DNA of 64,000 nucleotides from Spodoptera frugiperda (lineage: Eukaryota > Arthropoda > Insecta > Lepidoptera > Noctuidae): contig NC_064224.1 in assembly GCF_023101765.2 (NCBI RefSeq), positions 8,264,103-8,328,102 on the forward strand, in the 5' to 3' direction. The first letter of the stretch is position 1. Each line of letters opens with the position of its first letter. A model generated the notes under the pieces. That model did not search any database. It saw only the letters and a list, made by a program, of their open reading frames with translations, and was not told the origin of the DNA. Below, in pieces: positions 33,420 to 44,888 of the stretch. Made by a program: the position numbers and the translations under genes.

Positions 33420-33690
33420 GATCTCGCGAAATCTTGTAAATTTTTTGCGAGAATAATTTACAAGACAGGACAAGACAACATCTCGCGAGTTAAGGAGATT
33501 GCTTTACTAAAGTATTTTTGTTTGATGAATGATGATTTCTTTCATTATATATTTGATAGTTATGTACGTCAAAGTGGAAGTAGTAAACGAAGTACTTAAA
33601 ATTCTTTATAAAACTACAAATCTCGAGACAATAAATTTTATAATTTCGGAAGATCTCGCTTGAGCCCACATCTCGCGAGATTTTTATTCC
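33420..33690. repeat. Cluster of TCTCGCGAGA-type palindromes and an 11-bp-arm hairpin
   Basis: ATCTCGCGAAA (33421), TTTGCGAGAA (33445), CATCTCGCGAG (33479), ATCTCGAGAC (33620), GATCTCGCTT (33652) and CATCTCGCGAGATTT (33670). TCTTGTAAATT (33432-33442) pairs with AATTTACAAGA (33455-33465). Confidence 0.65.
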
Positions 33691-34312
33691 CTAGTTGGTT
33701 TTAGTTTGTTAAAGATAATCACCATGCTTAGCAGGTATGATGGTCAGACTGGTTAGAGAAAGAACTTCAGACTGTTCCCTAAAATGTAAACAAATGAGTA
33801 AATAAGTAATTAGTAAAAGCGGTCTCGTGGCTGGACAACACAGACAGCTAGAAACAGACACAGAGCAGACCTAGCGCGATGGAGTACAATATAGTGCAAT
33901 GAAGTGTACACTGGCGGACACTGGAAATGGGGCAGCGAGGAAAATTAAACACTGTGGCGACCTATACTTATACTCTTTGCAGTAGCGACACCTGTCAAAT
34001 GATAGATGTCAGAAGTCGCACATAGGCTATCGTCAAGTCGAGTTTGCTTTAGGCCTCTGATTACGCCAACTAGCTTTACTCTGAGATAATTTCGCCGCAC
34101 TTCTATTTATGTAATTCTGTGCTATCCAATTATCACTTCCATCTATCTGTTCTCGTCAAATCTTTCACTCCTTCTTTAAACTATACTGTGTGTACTCTTG
34201 TTACAACTTCTGAGTGAGAAATTAAACCATATATATTATTTCTACTGTGTGAGACTTTTACTATCTATCTACTTCTTCTTCAACCTTCACACCATAATCC
34301 ACAACCTACAAC
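33691..34312. other. No recognisable feature
   Basis: Mixed composition, no family match seen, no supported frame. Confidence 0.4.
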
Positions 34313-34591
34313 GTGGGAGAGCCGTACTTCAGCTCGAATGGGCAGGCTCGACCGGAGTGATACCATCCATAGTCTCACAGAAAACCGACGTGAAGTAACG
34401 TTTGCGTAGTGTGAATGAGGTTACCGGAGGCCTAATTGAGGAGGGGGTTCTTCCCAATCCCTGATTCCCTAACAAAAAAATTAAATTCCTAACCCCCAAA
34501 AGACCGGCAAAGTACTTGTAACGCCTCTGGTGTTTCAGCTGTCTGCTGTTGGACGGCGCCAATTGCTTACTATCAGGTGATCCGTCTGTAT
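34313..34591 (+). mobile_element. Retroposon family D, full body
   Basis: From GTGGGAGAGCCGTACTTC to TCAGGTGATCCGTCTG. It carries extra bases (GAGGAGGGGGTT, AAAAAAATTAAA) at two places. Confidence 0.82.
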
Positions 34592-35000
34592 CAATTGAGC
34601 TCGAAAATCTTTATTAGATCCAAAACAATTGGGTAAGCACATTTTTATTCACTGCACATCTATTGTCGGTCGTAAAAATCTGTATAAGGCACCTAGGGAT
34701 TCAGGTATCAATACTGTATTGTTATTACAAAATGGGCTATCACATTTTAATATCAAAATCCTATCAGATAAGCCTTTTCTGCCCTACTTTCATTTACTTT
34801 CCCATTATGATTCAGCTTTAAATATCAGACAAAAATGTACCTAGAGACCTAGGTACTATTAGTTCATCAATATAGCTGTTTCTCTGCATATTGTGTAGAG
34901 ATCCTAACTTATACCCGTGGCTTTACTCGCGTGGAGCATGTTCTTGTTTGTACTCCCAGGCAATAATATAAGTATGTACTCAATTTCAAGTTGTAAGTAA
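34592..35000. other. No recognisable feature
   Basis: A 71-codon plus-strand frame (34629-34844) has no splice or domain support. Confidence 0.4.
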
Positions 35001-35165
35001 CTAGCGGACCCCACAAAGTTTGTTTCGCCTTGAAGATTAATGTATTTCTTACATAACAACCTTCTTACAATAACAAATCCAACAAAAAAAGAATCACCGA
35101 ATTTGGTTCAGCAGTTCTTGAGATTTGCGCTTAGCAACACATATAACGATACATTTTTACATTAC
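35001..35165 (-). mobile_element. Helitron-like repeat, variant of the 4.9-kb family
   Basis: AACTAGCGGACCCCACAAAG, a run of A, then TTGGTTCAGCAGTTCTTGAG. Confidence 0.45.
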
Positions 35166-35732
35166 AGACCAGACAAGTTTACTTTCGCATTTACTACACC
35201 TAAGTTGAGATTTGAATATAAATATTATACCATCAGTAACTAATATAAAATTAAAATTATGTATAGATAGCCTAAAGCTTAGCTTAGTATAACAGAATCA
35301 ATTTAAAATTTAATTCAGATAATAAAATTTAATTACGCCTGCATCCGTTTCTTCGGCCGCCAATGTAGAAGTACAGCTAGCGCGCAATTTTTAAGACTAA
35401 TTATCGCCATATGTCAGTGTCGCCGGGTGACAACGCGCATTTTTCGTTGCTGACTCTACTTGAGAGAACGTTTAGATGGTACTTCCTAAGTTAGCAGTTT
35501 TTTGAGATGTACGGATAGTATATTTTGGCACAGTTTTTGTTTAAAGCTTTAAATAAATGGTGGTGTTTGTTTGTTAATGTGTATTATTATAACAAGTTTA
35601 TGAGCAAAAAGGGTGCCTGCTTCATTAGTAAAATAATGGTCCCTGTCTCCATCCTGTCTGTTAAGCGTAGAAATTAGAGCAATTCAGAAGAGTTTCATAA
35701 TCCAGAAGGCCACAGTCTGATAAGTACTATTA

Positions 35733-35911
35733 TGGGAGAGCACTGCTTCTTTCGTCCCAATCCCCGAAACTCCAACAACTCATAAATTCCTAACCCCCAA
35801 AAGGCCACGTACTTGTAAAGCCTCTGGTGTTTCGGGTGTTCATGGGTAGCGGTGATTGCTTACCATCAGGTGATCCGTCTTCTCGTTTACGAAATTATAA
35901 CATAAAAAAAA
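35733..35911 (+). mobile_element. Retroposon family D with internal deletion
   Basis: GGGAGAGCACTGCTTC joins directly to CGTCCCAATCCCCGAAAC. The A tail is intact. Confidence 0.8.
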
Positions 35912-36112
35912 TATTCTTACTTATGGATGTAATTCTTTAGACTAGGACACTTCTAAAAGTATCTTCTTAGTTAGTAATTTACTAGCTAAGGATAGATTTA
36001 TTAAAATTTTGACATGTAAGTACCTAAAACTCAAAACAACGCCATCTATCGGCAAACAATCGAAGTAGCAAAACCACAACTAACTTTGAAACACTTGCCT
36101 TGGAAACTATAG

Positions 36113-36228
36113 TCTTTTTCTTCTCCTCTAATAATATCTTCTGATCTTTTTCATACTTATATCTTCTGTAGATCCTGGCTTACAGGAGTTGCAGCGATAA
36201 TAGGAGGTTGTGGGTTGTGGGTTGTCCC
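36113..36228 (+). mobile_element. LINE 3' end, family F
   Basis: TCTTCTCCTCTAATAATATC then TAGATCCTGGCTTACAGGAG, skipping the TTGCGGGATCC block. Confidence 0.7.
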
Positions 36229-36549
36229 AGTACCACATCTCACCCACCCTCTTCAAGTACCAAAAACCCATGATCCCACATTGTTTGTGTGACCCCATAT
36301 AATAGTACCGTTATTATTAATAGTGTGTCAACATAACGTTGTGTTCGCCGGAATGTCCAGGGGTCACGATTATTGTGTCACTCGTTAGTAGTGACACCAT
36401 AATTATGGGATTATTATGGACATTATAAAAAATAAACATATGTCCGTCAAATTGTGTAAATATGGCGGTTGTGTCCTAAAATATTTAGGATTAAGTAAAG
36501 ATCTCTCTATGCAACACTTATTTTACACCAGTTATCTATGTCATGTCTG

Positions 36550-36640
36550 CGCATGCTGCTCATGAGTCCCTCTGTGGCCCGAAACTAGTAGAACATTTTC
36601 TCCATACATGTACATGAGTAAACCGTGATTTTTAGGTAAT
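36550..36640 (+). repeat. Repeat family K copy
   Basis: GCTGCTCATGAGTCCCTCTG, CATGTACATGAGTAAACCGTG. Confidence 0.5.
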
Positions 36641-36783
36641 ATATTTAGACAAAAGTCTAAGAAAAAATCCTGTGTGATATGAGTTAACACACTTTTGCTA
36701 AAATATTTAGAAAAGGCGTTACAGTCTCATTCACAAAACAGGATAGCAAAATTATCATATATAAAAAACCTAGCTTCACTGAC

Positions 36784-36867
36784 AGACAGACTGACGGACA
36801 ATTCAATTTGACGTTTCAAAAGTGCCTAATTTAGGATTAATTGAAGTAAATGCTATGACTTTATCCT
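36784..36867 (+). mobile_element. Family M, end part
   Basis: TGACGGACAATTCAATTTGA to AATGCTATGACTTTATCC; only one TTTGAC-like tail unit. Confidence 0.55.
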
Positions 36868-37218
36868 AAAACAACTTAATAAATATACCTCCAATGTAAT
36901 AGGTTAGAATTGTCTGACTCAAATGTCATTTGGACAATACTTCTATTGTTTAACCATTTTCCTTAATTTAAAACCACTTAGAAAAGGTTAGGTTACATTA
37001 AACTTAGTACCTACTTAAATTCAATTGTTTAACATTATTATATTTGGATGAATCTGGATGTCAATTATGGCGTCCACGAGAGGTTCGCTGCTGGATATCG
37101 GTGTAACTTACGAGAGGAATCTTGTGTGATGGTAAATGTTTTCTTTATAAAACTAACCAATTTTTTACAATATACTATCGTGAGACATACAATATTAACG
37201 CGCCGACGTTCGCCGCGT

Positions 37219-37290
37219 TCATGCTGCTCATGATGAAGAATCACCTGCGACTCGAAATTGGTAGAGCTTTTCTCAGTATATTAACGGTAA
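37219..37290 (+). repeat. Repeat family K fragment
   Basis: ATGCTGCTCATGATGAAGAA and GGTAGAGCTTTTCTCAGT. Confidence 0.4.
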
Positions 37291-37870
37291 AAATATGTTC
37301 GTCAAATTATGTAAACATGGTTGTGTCCTAAAATATTTAGGAGTAAAAAAAACTTATTTAGTTCACAGAAACTTGGGCGAAGTCACTGGCAGAAGCTAGT
37401 AACAAATAAGGTTAAATAAGTTTAGCATAAGACGAAAATACTCTTAAATGTTTATGTATGTATAGCTTTGGTTTATAGAAAGCATTCACCATACATAGCC
37501 TATACACATCTGCAGACACATTCAAACATTATTTCATTCTTCAAATATTAAAGTCCCCCAGCATCCTCAATAATGGTCGCCCTAGCAGAGAAAGTCGCGC
37601 CACTACCGCCCAATTAGTCGCGAGACCGACGCTTCCCGCAGTTTAGGTTGTCCACATTCTTCAGATTATTCGTCGATAGTGTGTAACATTCCTTTGGCTA
37701 CTCTCTGCTCACAAAATACAATGTAAAACGGAGGGGGTTTAGTCTGGTGGGGTAAGCAGAGGTGAACTTTATTGTTTGCACATTTTGGAGGTTTTGAACC
37801 CGTGGTGTTTGGTGTTATTTAAAGGTATAGAAAAAGTATATAGAGCATTTTTATTGCTCATTAATAGCCC
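37291..37870. other. No gene seen; GC patch at 37560-37690
   Basis: The patch (GTCGCCCTAGCAGAG, CGCGCCACTACCGCCC) is unique in the window and unexplained. Confidence 0.35.
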
Positions 37871-38180
37871 ACGTCGTGGTTGCCAGGAGGTTTAAAACAC
37901 CCGCTAATCATGCGTGAGGGTTCAGGTTCGAAACCTACCAACGGCAACTACCAATGTGACTTGTTCCGAGTTATATGTACTTCCTAAGATTATTTAGACA
38001 CCACTAACAAACGGTGAAGGAAAACATCGTGAGGAAACCTGGGCTTATAATTTCTAATTATAAGTTTGATATCGCCAACCCACATTGAGCAAGCGTGGTG
38101 ATTAATGCTTAAAACCTTCTTCTAAAGAGAAAAGGCATTTGGTCAGCAGTGCCCACTTATAGGCTGATGATGATGTGATG
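37871..38180 (+). mobile_element. SINE family E, full length with RTE-like tail
   Basis: Best full copy: head GTTGCCAGGAGGTTTAAAAC, B box AGGTTCGAAACC, and CACTTATAGGCTGATGATG at the end. The tail text is the usual 3' end of lepidopteran RTE LINEs, implying mobilisation by that machinery. Confidence 0.82.
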
Positions 38181-38278
38181 AATAGCACAGTCTCAGGAAT
38201 AAGGCCCGCTAAATTAATATAAGCTCCAATTACATGAGCCAACAGCATAACTGATAAAAACTAAATGTTACATTGGCA

Positions 38279-38455
38279 TCAGTGCAACATGTAGTGGGTT
38301 CGATTCCCGTTTGAAGCAACTCTTTGTGTGATCCACAAATTGTTGTTTCGGGTCTAGGTGTCATGGGTATGTGAACTCGTATGTTTGTAAACGCACCCAT
38401 GACCACCCATGACACAGAAAAAAACTAAGTGTGGGACAAAGTCTTTTTTTAAAAA
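38279..38455 (+). mobile_element. SINE family B, 5'-truncated
   Basis: Begins inside the head at TGCAACATGTAGTGGGTTC. ACCCATGACC is duplicated within the tail. Confidence 0.78.
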
Positions 38456-39004
38456 GAAACAATATAATTATACATTAAGCAACATGACTTGTCTACATAA
38501 ATAATAAAAAAAGAATAGCAATCAATAAAATTTCTTCAGTCTCCAAACTCGTGACTCGCCAGTGACTCAGCAACAAATAGGTCCGTCTACTTTCAGATCG
38601 GCGTCCGTTCGAATTGGGATAGTGAATGCCGGATAGTGGGCTGTAATACTTACACTATTTTGTGCAGCGAAATCTGTTAGGAACACGGATTAGTTGCTAA
38701 TGGAGGCTTAATAATGATGTACAAAATAATAATACGTTTTGACGTTGATTTGTCAATGATGTAAGGCTTATTTAGCCCTTGTATTTAATCAGCTTATTTA
38801 CTTAGAGGTAAGTACGGATTATATTTATGTAATAATTTAAATTACAATTTCATTAAATTTAAGGTTTATACTAACTTAAACTATTAATCGTATGCTAAAA
38901 ACAAGGGAGAAACCATGTTACATTCATAGCTTCTTGTAAACATATTAAGTATTAAAACATTCAAATAAAATTACCAAACAAAGTCCAGCTTGACATCTTG
39001 TAAA
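38456..39004. other. No recognisable feature
   Basis: AT-rich, no supported frame. Confidence 0.4.
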
Positions 39005-39110
39005 GTCCAACGCAAAGTCAAATCGTTTATTCCTATTAAACCATTAAAATGTCACCATTTTGAAATTTCATCAAATAAAGAAATAAATAATAGTCTGTCA
39101 GTCTGTCCAT
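39005..39110 (-). mobile_element. Family M, diverged
   Basis: CGCAAAGTCAAATCGTTTAT and ATAGTCTGTCAGTCTGTCC. Confidence 0.45.
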
Positions 39111-39417
39111 GTACAGCTGTGTCTATAAAAAGTGTGTATAGTTACGTAGATTAGGTAGGCACCTAGTACTCCATTCTCTGTCTAATCCGCGGCACAAATT
39201 TAATTCTGTGTGGGAGTGTCAGTCAAAGAGAAAGTGTTGTGACTCCTACAATTTTTATCTATCAACATTCACCATTCTATTCTATCGGGTACCGTACAGA
39301 AAATCCAATAATGCTTTACTCTAACGATTTTCTAGCTGCTAGGTTGGAGTAGTAGCGAATAATTGACAGCTACCTACGTGTTAATTTGCTGCAGATTCAA
39401 TTCCACAACGAAACAAT

Positions 39418-39578
39418 TTCCGGAGCTGCGGACTACCTAGCGGGTTTACAAGGGTTCCGGCTCGAAAAGCAGGAGTAGGAAAGGGGTGGTTTTTAGTCAG
39501 TAAGAGAGATACTACCTGTCGCGTCGCCCAAGGAGGCAGAACTTATTAAATGGATTTCGCCTTTCGAAAAAAGGACGA
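39418..39578 (+). mobile_element. Retroposon family A copy
   Basis: TCTGAC after GTAAGAG is altered to AGATAC; otherwise near full length. Confidence 0.82.
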
Positions 39579-39651
39579 AATAATTACCTATCTGTACCCA
39601 TTCTGTACCTAAGTAATCCAGCAGTTCCATTATGGGACTAAACAATACATG

Positions 39652-39846
39652 GTATATAAACAAGCAGACGGATCAACTGATGGTAAGCCCATAGACACCC
39701 GAAACACCAGTGGTGTTATATGTACGTTGCCGGCCCTTTAAGGATTATAAATTTAAAGGTTGTTGGGGAATCAGGGACTGGGATGGGGGTAATTGGGCCT
39801 TCGGTAACCACTCATAAAACGCAAGCGTTGTTTCACGTCGGTCTCT
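39652..39846 (-). mobile_element. Retroposon family D, partial
   Basis: Lacks the AATCGCCGCCGCC part between TAAGC and CCATAGAC. Confidence 0.78.
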
Positions 39847-40410
39847 TAGAACTAAACTACCTATGTGTAAGTAATAAAAACCTATCACACAAAGCAACAA
39901 CAATAAAACAAGCATCTTAATAAGTAATTTAACAGAAACCAAAGCCATATAGTCAAGGTAGGAAACTCCTTGCAACTAATACGTACAATTTATATTGCCT
40001 GACTAAAAATAGTGTTGTGACGACTCGCCAATTTGGCTGGAATGTTGCAATCGTCTGGCGCCCACATTGCCCTAATAAATAGTGTTGGGACATTCTCGTT
40101 GTGTTGGCTGGATTGACTACGAATTAGGAAATTAATAAAACTGCTGAGTTTATAAAACTTTGTGAACTTTGCTGATAAGAATTAAACAAAGGATGTTAAT
40201 AAAAAGTCGGAGATTACGGAACGCATTATTCTGATATAGATGGCCTAAAACCGACTTTATTTTAAGTCCTCCTAACTTAAAATAACCGACAAAACCCAAA
40301 ATTATTTATAATCATTTATCAAAATATTATTCGAGACCACTTAACTCGATCAACAACAACAACAATATCACACTAGATAGTCGATGTCACCTATAATTCA
40401 ATTCATGTTA
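39847..40410. other. No recognisable feature
   Basis: No supported frame; AT-rich. Confidence 0.4.
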
Positions 40411-40705
40411 GTATTTAGTCAGTATGTATTGTTTGTGCAACACAGTTTGTGCGCGGTTTAGTCAGAATTTAGTCAGCCAGTCACAATTATTTAGTCATTA
40501 GTCGATAGTATTCACATCACTACTAATAAAGTTGTCTGTGCGACACGTGGTTCGTGTATTAGGACAGTAGAAGCGATTTAGTCAGGATTTAGTCAGTATT
40601 TAGTCAGCCAGTCACGATTATTTAGTCATTAGTCGATAGTGTGCACATCACTATTAATAAAGTTGTCTGTGCGACACGTGACTCGTGTATTGGGACAGGA
40701 TGGCG
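40411..40705 (+). repeat. TTTAGTCA motif array in two ~130-bp tandem units
   Basis: Eight TTTAGTCA copies occur at about 40414, 40457, 40468, 40490, 40577, 40588, 40599 and 40620. The larger unit (CAGCCAGTCAC...CGTGTATT) repeats with a period of 130-131 bp; unit 2 has a 12-bp extra TTTAGTCA step. Confidence 0.8.
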
Positions 40706-41208
40706 CGATTTATCAACCAAACAACATCTCATCTTGTTTCTTGTAATGTCAACATTTATGTGACATAAACAATATTACTTAGGTAGGTATATGAGATTTT
40801 TCTTAGTGAAAATCAACTTCAGTCAAAGTCAGACTTTAAGATTTTTTTGGCTACCTTGCGTTTTGTGGTATTGGGGTATAAAAAGGGAACCGCCTTTCAG
40901 ATTTAAATTGCGAAGCTCCATTTTTTTAGCAGTTATACCTGAAACCATCTCCTAAGTCTGAAATATGCTATGCTGAAAACCACAGAAAAATCGGTTTAAC
41001 CACACGCAAGATAATTGCCCACAAACATACATACAGGTGAAATTGAGACCCTTCTATTTTTTTAAGTCGGTCCACCACCACAACGCCATGTAATCATCAG
41101 CGGGAAGATATCCAGTGCTCAATAATGAATGCTTATCCTTAAAGATGGCGATGAAAAGCCTCTGAAATATTTAATCCTTTTTACTAATCTTCTTAATCCT
41201 GAATTCTT

Positions 41209-41336
41209 CAACAACCCTTAAATTCCTAACCCCCAAATGGCCGGCAACGCACTTGTAACGTCTCTGATGTTTCGGGTGTCTATGGGTGGCGGCGGTTGCT
41301 TACTATCAGGTGATCCGTATACTTATCATAAAAAAG
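41209..41336 (+). mobile_element. Retroposon family D, 3' half
   Basis: CAACAACCCTTAAATTCC to GGTGATCCGTATAC plus a short A tail. Confidence 0.8.
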
Positions 41337-42188
41337 TATAAGTGAAACAGCAGTGACGTCACGCGCTCCCTTGCACATTAGGTAATGTTTAAAGTAAACA
41401 GTGCAAGCATTGCATTGCTAGGGCTGCCACTAAGTCAATTTATTTCGCTACTCACAGAACATTCGCGTAGCTTCACTTTTTGTCGGGCTGATTAGAGCGA
41501 CATCTATTTTTTGTTAGTGTTAAATTAAACTTTGTTGGAACTGAATTAAATATTTTATGTTAGAAATGCTAGCAAAAGAGAATTTGTAAAGGATGGTCTA
41601 TTGTTCAATGCATAATTTACGTGTCTAACTGATTATGATATATAGAGATAGCGACGTAGAGATGACTGAACGTGCTATTATCATTTCTACGCAGGATGTA
41701 TTTGCTATAGTAAAAGAAATTAAAAATTACGTATTTTCCTGACGTAGAAATCGAATTCAATACCTTCATACTCGACAGTTGTATTTACGACCACTCGACC
41801 AACAAAACAGTTCAAACTCAAATCATGTATTCCACTTATACCATATTTATACTTAGGTACTTTTGAAACATCAACAAGTCCGTCAGTGAAGCTAGGTTAC
41901 AGTTTACAATAACATTACACTTGTAACCACTAAAAAACTATAACAATTTCATCCAGAAATCGAACAGCAACTCACTACCACATCCCGCACTACGCCACTA
42001 GCGTAGTGTTTAGTAGTATTTTGTGCTACAAATCTTATTAGCGGCGTAGTTACGTTACGCCAGTGTGCGCACGACCTTAGCGTGATTCACTTAATCCACG
42101 GCTTATTGAGAAATGCTGGATCGGGTTTGTTTTGAATACGTTAATATTTCGATGAAGCTTTGGTTCTACGAGTAAATATCATGGTGGA
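41337..42188. other. No gene seen; small palindrome at 41990-42009
   Basis: CACTACGC and GCGTAGTG pair around four bases. Weak traces of family M at about 41830-41895. Confidence 0.4.
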
Positions 42189-42352
42189 CCATAGCTGCGG
42201 TCTACGTAGCGGGTTTACCGGGGCTCCGGCTCGAAAAGCAGGAGTAGGAACGGGTGGTTTTTAGTCAGTAAGAGTCTGACACTACTTACCTCTCGCCTTG
42301 CCCATGGCGGGAGATGTCACTGAATGATTTTCCCTTCTCAAAAAGAAAAGAC
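42189..42352 (+). mobile_element. Retroposon family A copy
   Basis: Head changed to ATAGCTGCGGTCTACG; an extra TTACC in the CTCTCGCC region. Confidence 0.84.
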
Positions 42353-42505
42353 TGTGTGGTATGCTATTAGGTACTGATATATTATCAAGAAACCGAAAAA
42401 CCGCCAATTATACTTTGCTTGACCCACGAACCTATGCTCAAAACTAAGATCTTAATCAACGAACCACCATTATCCTAAGTTTTTTTTAAACGAGTATGAT
42501 TTACG

Positions 42506-42609
42506 ATTAAAGTAATCGAAACGAGAACGCGTTCGGCGGTCTTATTGGTTAGTTAATTCGAGTCGGCCAATCAGTGCGCCGAAAGTGCTTTCGTTTGGAT
42601 TACTTTAAA
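42506..42609. mobile_element. Fold-back MITE family I, complete
   Basis: ATTAAAGTAATCGAAACGAG is inverted as CGTTTGGATTACTTTAA. The halves pair through GTTCGGCGG and GGCCAATCAG-type blocks with scattered mismatches. Confidence 0.72.
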
Positions 42610-42723
42610 CATAAAGGAAACTAATACTAAAGGTGCAATTGTCAACTACCGAAGCAGACAGTCAAAGAAGTTACCCAAACATCTACAGTTAATCAGCTAC
42701 GATATTAAAATATGCCACAAAAT

Positions 42724-43013
42724 GTGCAACGTCACGCCTTTTATCCCCGAAGGGGTAGGCAGAGGTGCACATTACGGCTAATGCCGCTATACAATGTACA
42801 CCCACTTTTCACCATTTGTGGTATACGTCCCATGTAATAGGGGGTGTGCCTATTGCCATATACTGGACACAATTCCAGACTCCGTGCTACAACTGAGAAA
42901 TTTTCGAAAGACCGAAAAAAGTCCAGCAATGCTTTGCCCGACCCGGGAATCGAACCCGAGACCCCTTGTCCAGTCGCATTTGCGACCACTCGACCAACGA
43001 GGCAGTCACAGAG
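42724..43013 (-). mobile_element. Full-length SINE family C with 11-bp target duplication
   Basis: Reference copy, 290 bp. On the minus strand: CCTCGTTGGTCGAGTGGTCG (A-box region), CGGGTTCGATTCCCGGG (B box), body, then CTACCCCTTCGGGGATAAAA tail. TGCCACAAAAT flanks it at 42713-42723 and 43014-43024. Confidence 0.92.
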
Positions 43014-43272
43014 TGCCACAAAATCTATAATAAATTAATATACTGCATTAGAAAGTATATATCGCTATAAGTTTAGTTACGACTGACACAAAGCGAGCAC
43101 CGATTGCTATTTACATGTAACACATATCGAACGGCGAATGGGAAATACTGGGATTCGAGAAACGTGGATGTGAATTTGTTGGGATAAAATTATTTTAATA
43201 CTTGATGCTTGTCTCTGGGTATAGTAAAACAAGTAACAAGTGGATAGTGGGTTCCTTGGTCTAATTCACATC

Positions 43273-43444
43273 ACATCAACAGCCTACCTATAAGTGGCCA
43301 CTGCTGACCAAAGGCCTCTTCTTGCACGGAGAAGGTTTGAGCATTAATCACCACGCTTGTTAAATACAAGTTGACGATTTCAAACTTAGAATTTCTAAGC
43401 CCAGGTTTCTTAAAAATATATTCCTTTACCGATTGTCAGTGGTA
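43273..43444 (-). mobile_element. SINE family E, tail half
   Basis: CAGCCTACCTATAAGTGGCC and AAAGGCCTCTTCTTGC. It stops about 105 bp before the 44-kb transposon. Confidence 0.75.
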
Positions 43445-43550
43445 TTATTAATAAAATTTACTTTCACTTTGAAACCTTACGGTAACCATAGAAGAATTAC
43501 CGGAAAAAGCCAAGCTTTTTTATAGGAAAGAAAGAAAAAAGAGAAGAAAT

Positions 43551-43566
43551 GGGTCATTCTACAGAG
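43551..43566 (+). repeat. Left terminal inverted repeat of the 44-kb transposon
   Basis: Starts GGGTCATTCTAC, preceded by AAAT. It contains TTCTACAGA, the first nine bases of the motif repeated through the element interior. Confidence 0.88.
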
Positions 43567-44269
43567 ACAGTAAAATTTTGTTCGCGTAAAATATGTCCTA
43601 GCTCCTCAGGTTTTATTTCTTTCCAATAATTATTTTATTAACTTTGTATCATTATTTAACAGTTTACATAGGAATCCTATTATTTTTTTTATTACATTTT
43701 TATTTTTTGTGGTACAGTACGTGATTCCTCACGTCCTGTCGAATGTTCGTAACGCAGGTTACAGGATTCAGGTGTCTCTAAAAATTATTTTTTAATATTC
43801 CATGCACACATCACATGAACAAACAAGTAAAGCATATAATAAATAAGCAGTCACTTAAATGGCAATGATTATGAAACGATATTTTTAATTTTATTGAACA
43901 TTCTACAATGTTCGTAAAAAATAATCACTCCTGTAGGAATAAATGGAAAAAATGGTAATTTTTTTATTTATTAAGTTGCAACATTTTTTTCTATCTCTGG
44001 CAACTCTTTAAAGTGTTCTGTCAGTGTCTGTGTCAGCCATATTTCGGACAGAGACTACGGTGCCGAGAAAAATAAAGTTTAAACGGCGTTCTACATAGTT
44101 GTCAAAGTTGATACTTCACAACTGTACTCCACTAACCAACGCAAGTAAGTGGTTTACGAATGTAATTTTCTTATAGTTTTGTAATTTAACTGGTCAATTA
44201 CTGAATTCAAGTGAATTACATTTTCATAACCTCAAATTTTGTACAGGATACGTATTTTTATGCTAAAAC

Positions 44270-44297
44270 TCACTTCTGTCGAACTCACTTCTGTCGA
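44270..44297 (-). promoter_or_regulatory. Two direct TCACTTCTGTCGA motifs, opposite to the tandem array motifs
   Basis: Two copies (44270 and 44285) of the reverse form of the repeated 14-mer precede the array. Similar reverse or variant copies occur at 43925, 47174 and 47354, and a forward variant at 47146. The spread of sites near both ends suggests subterminal transposase-binding sites; that role is inferred. Confidence 0.5.
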
Positions 44298-44301
44298 TAT
44301 A

Positions 44302-44859
44302 GTTTTCTACAGAAGTGATGTTTTTCTACAGAAGTGATGGTTTGTACGTTTGCTTATTAGAAATGATCGTTTTTAAGAATTATACCCTGACAGTATAGCC
44401 TAATAACCGTAAAATGCTGTTTTTTATTATGGTTTGATAATTTTCTGAACTATGTCGCTATTTGGTGGTAGTTTTCTACAGAAGTGATGTTTTTTCTACA
44501 GAAGTGATGGTTTGCACGTATGCTTATTAGAAATGATCGTTTTTAAGAATTATACCCTGACAGTATAGCCTAATAACCGTAAAATGCTGTTTTTTATTAT
44601 GGTTTGATAATTTTCTGAACTATGTCGCTATTTGGTGGTAGTTTTCTACAGAAGTGATGTTTATCTACAGAAGTGATGGTTTGCACGTATGCTTATTAGA
44701 AATGATCGTTTTTAAGAAATATACACTGACACTATAGCCTAACAAACGTAAAATGCTGTTTTTTATTATGGTTTGATAATTTTATGCACTGTATCGCTAT
44801 TTGGTGGTAGTTTTCTACAGAAGTGATGTTTATCTACAGAAGTGATGGTTTGCACGTGG
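44302..44859 (+). repeat. About 3.3 tandem copies of a ~170-bp unit inside the transposon leader
   Basis: Units begin at 44302, 44471, 44641 and 44810 (periods 169, 170, 169), each starting GTTTTCTACAGAAGTGATG. Each unit opens with two copies of TTCTACAGAAGTGATG about 20 bp apart (the second starts ATC in units 3 and 4). Units 1 and 2 are nearly identical and unit 3 differs at several bases, indicating serial duplication. Confidence 0.93.
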
Positions 44860-44888
44860 CATAGTTATTTTAATTTCTTTTTACAGGT

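Larger units (their letters stand above)
44145..44886 (+). other. Predicted intron in the transposase 5' leader
   Basis: A consensus donor CAA|GTAAGT lies at 44145 and a pyrimidine-rich acceptor TTTCTTTTTACAG ends at 44886, two bases before the ATG. The 742-bp intron would contain the whole tandem array. This is a prediction from splice consensus; no transcript evidence was available. Confidence 0.55.

Noticed and set aside
40411..40705. CRISPR-like array
   Set aside because: The repeated octamer has irregular spacing inside a larger duplication, no uniform repeat-spacer structure, and the genome is clearly eukaryotic.
41990..42009. CACTACGC/GCGTAGTG hairpin as an attachment site or terminator
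   Set aside because: Arms of only 8 bp with a 4-base loop occur often by chance, and no context supports a function.
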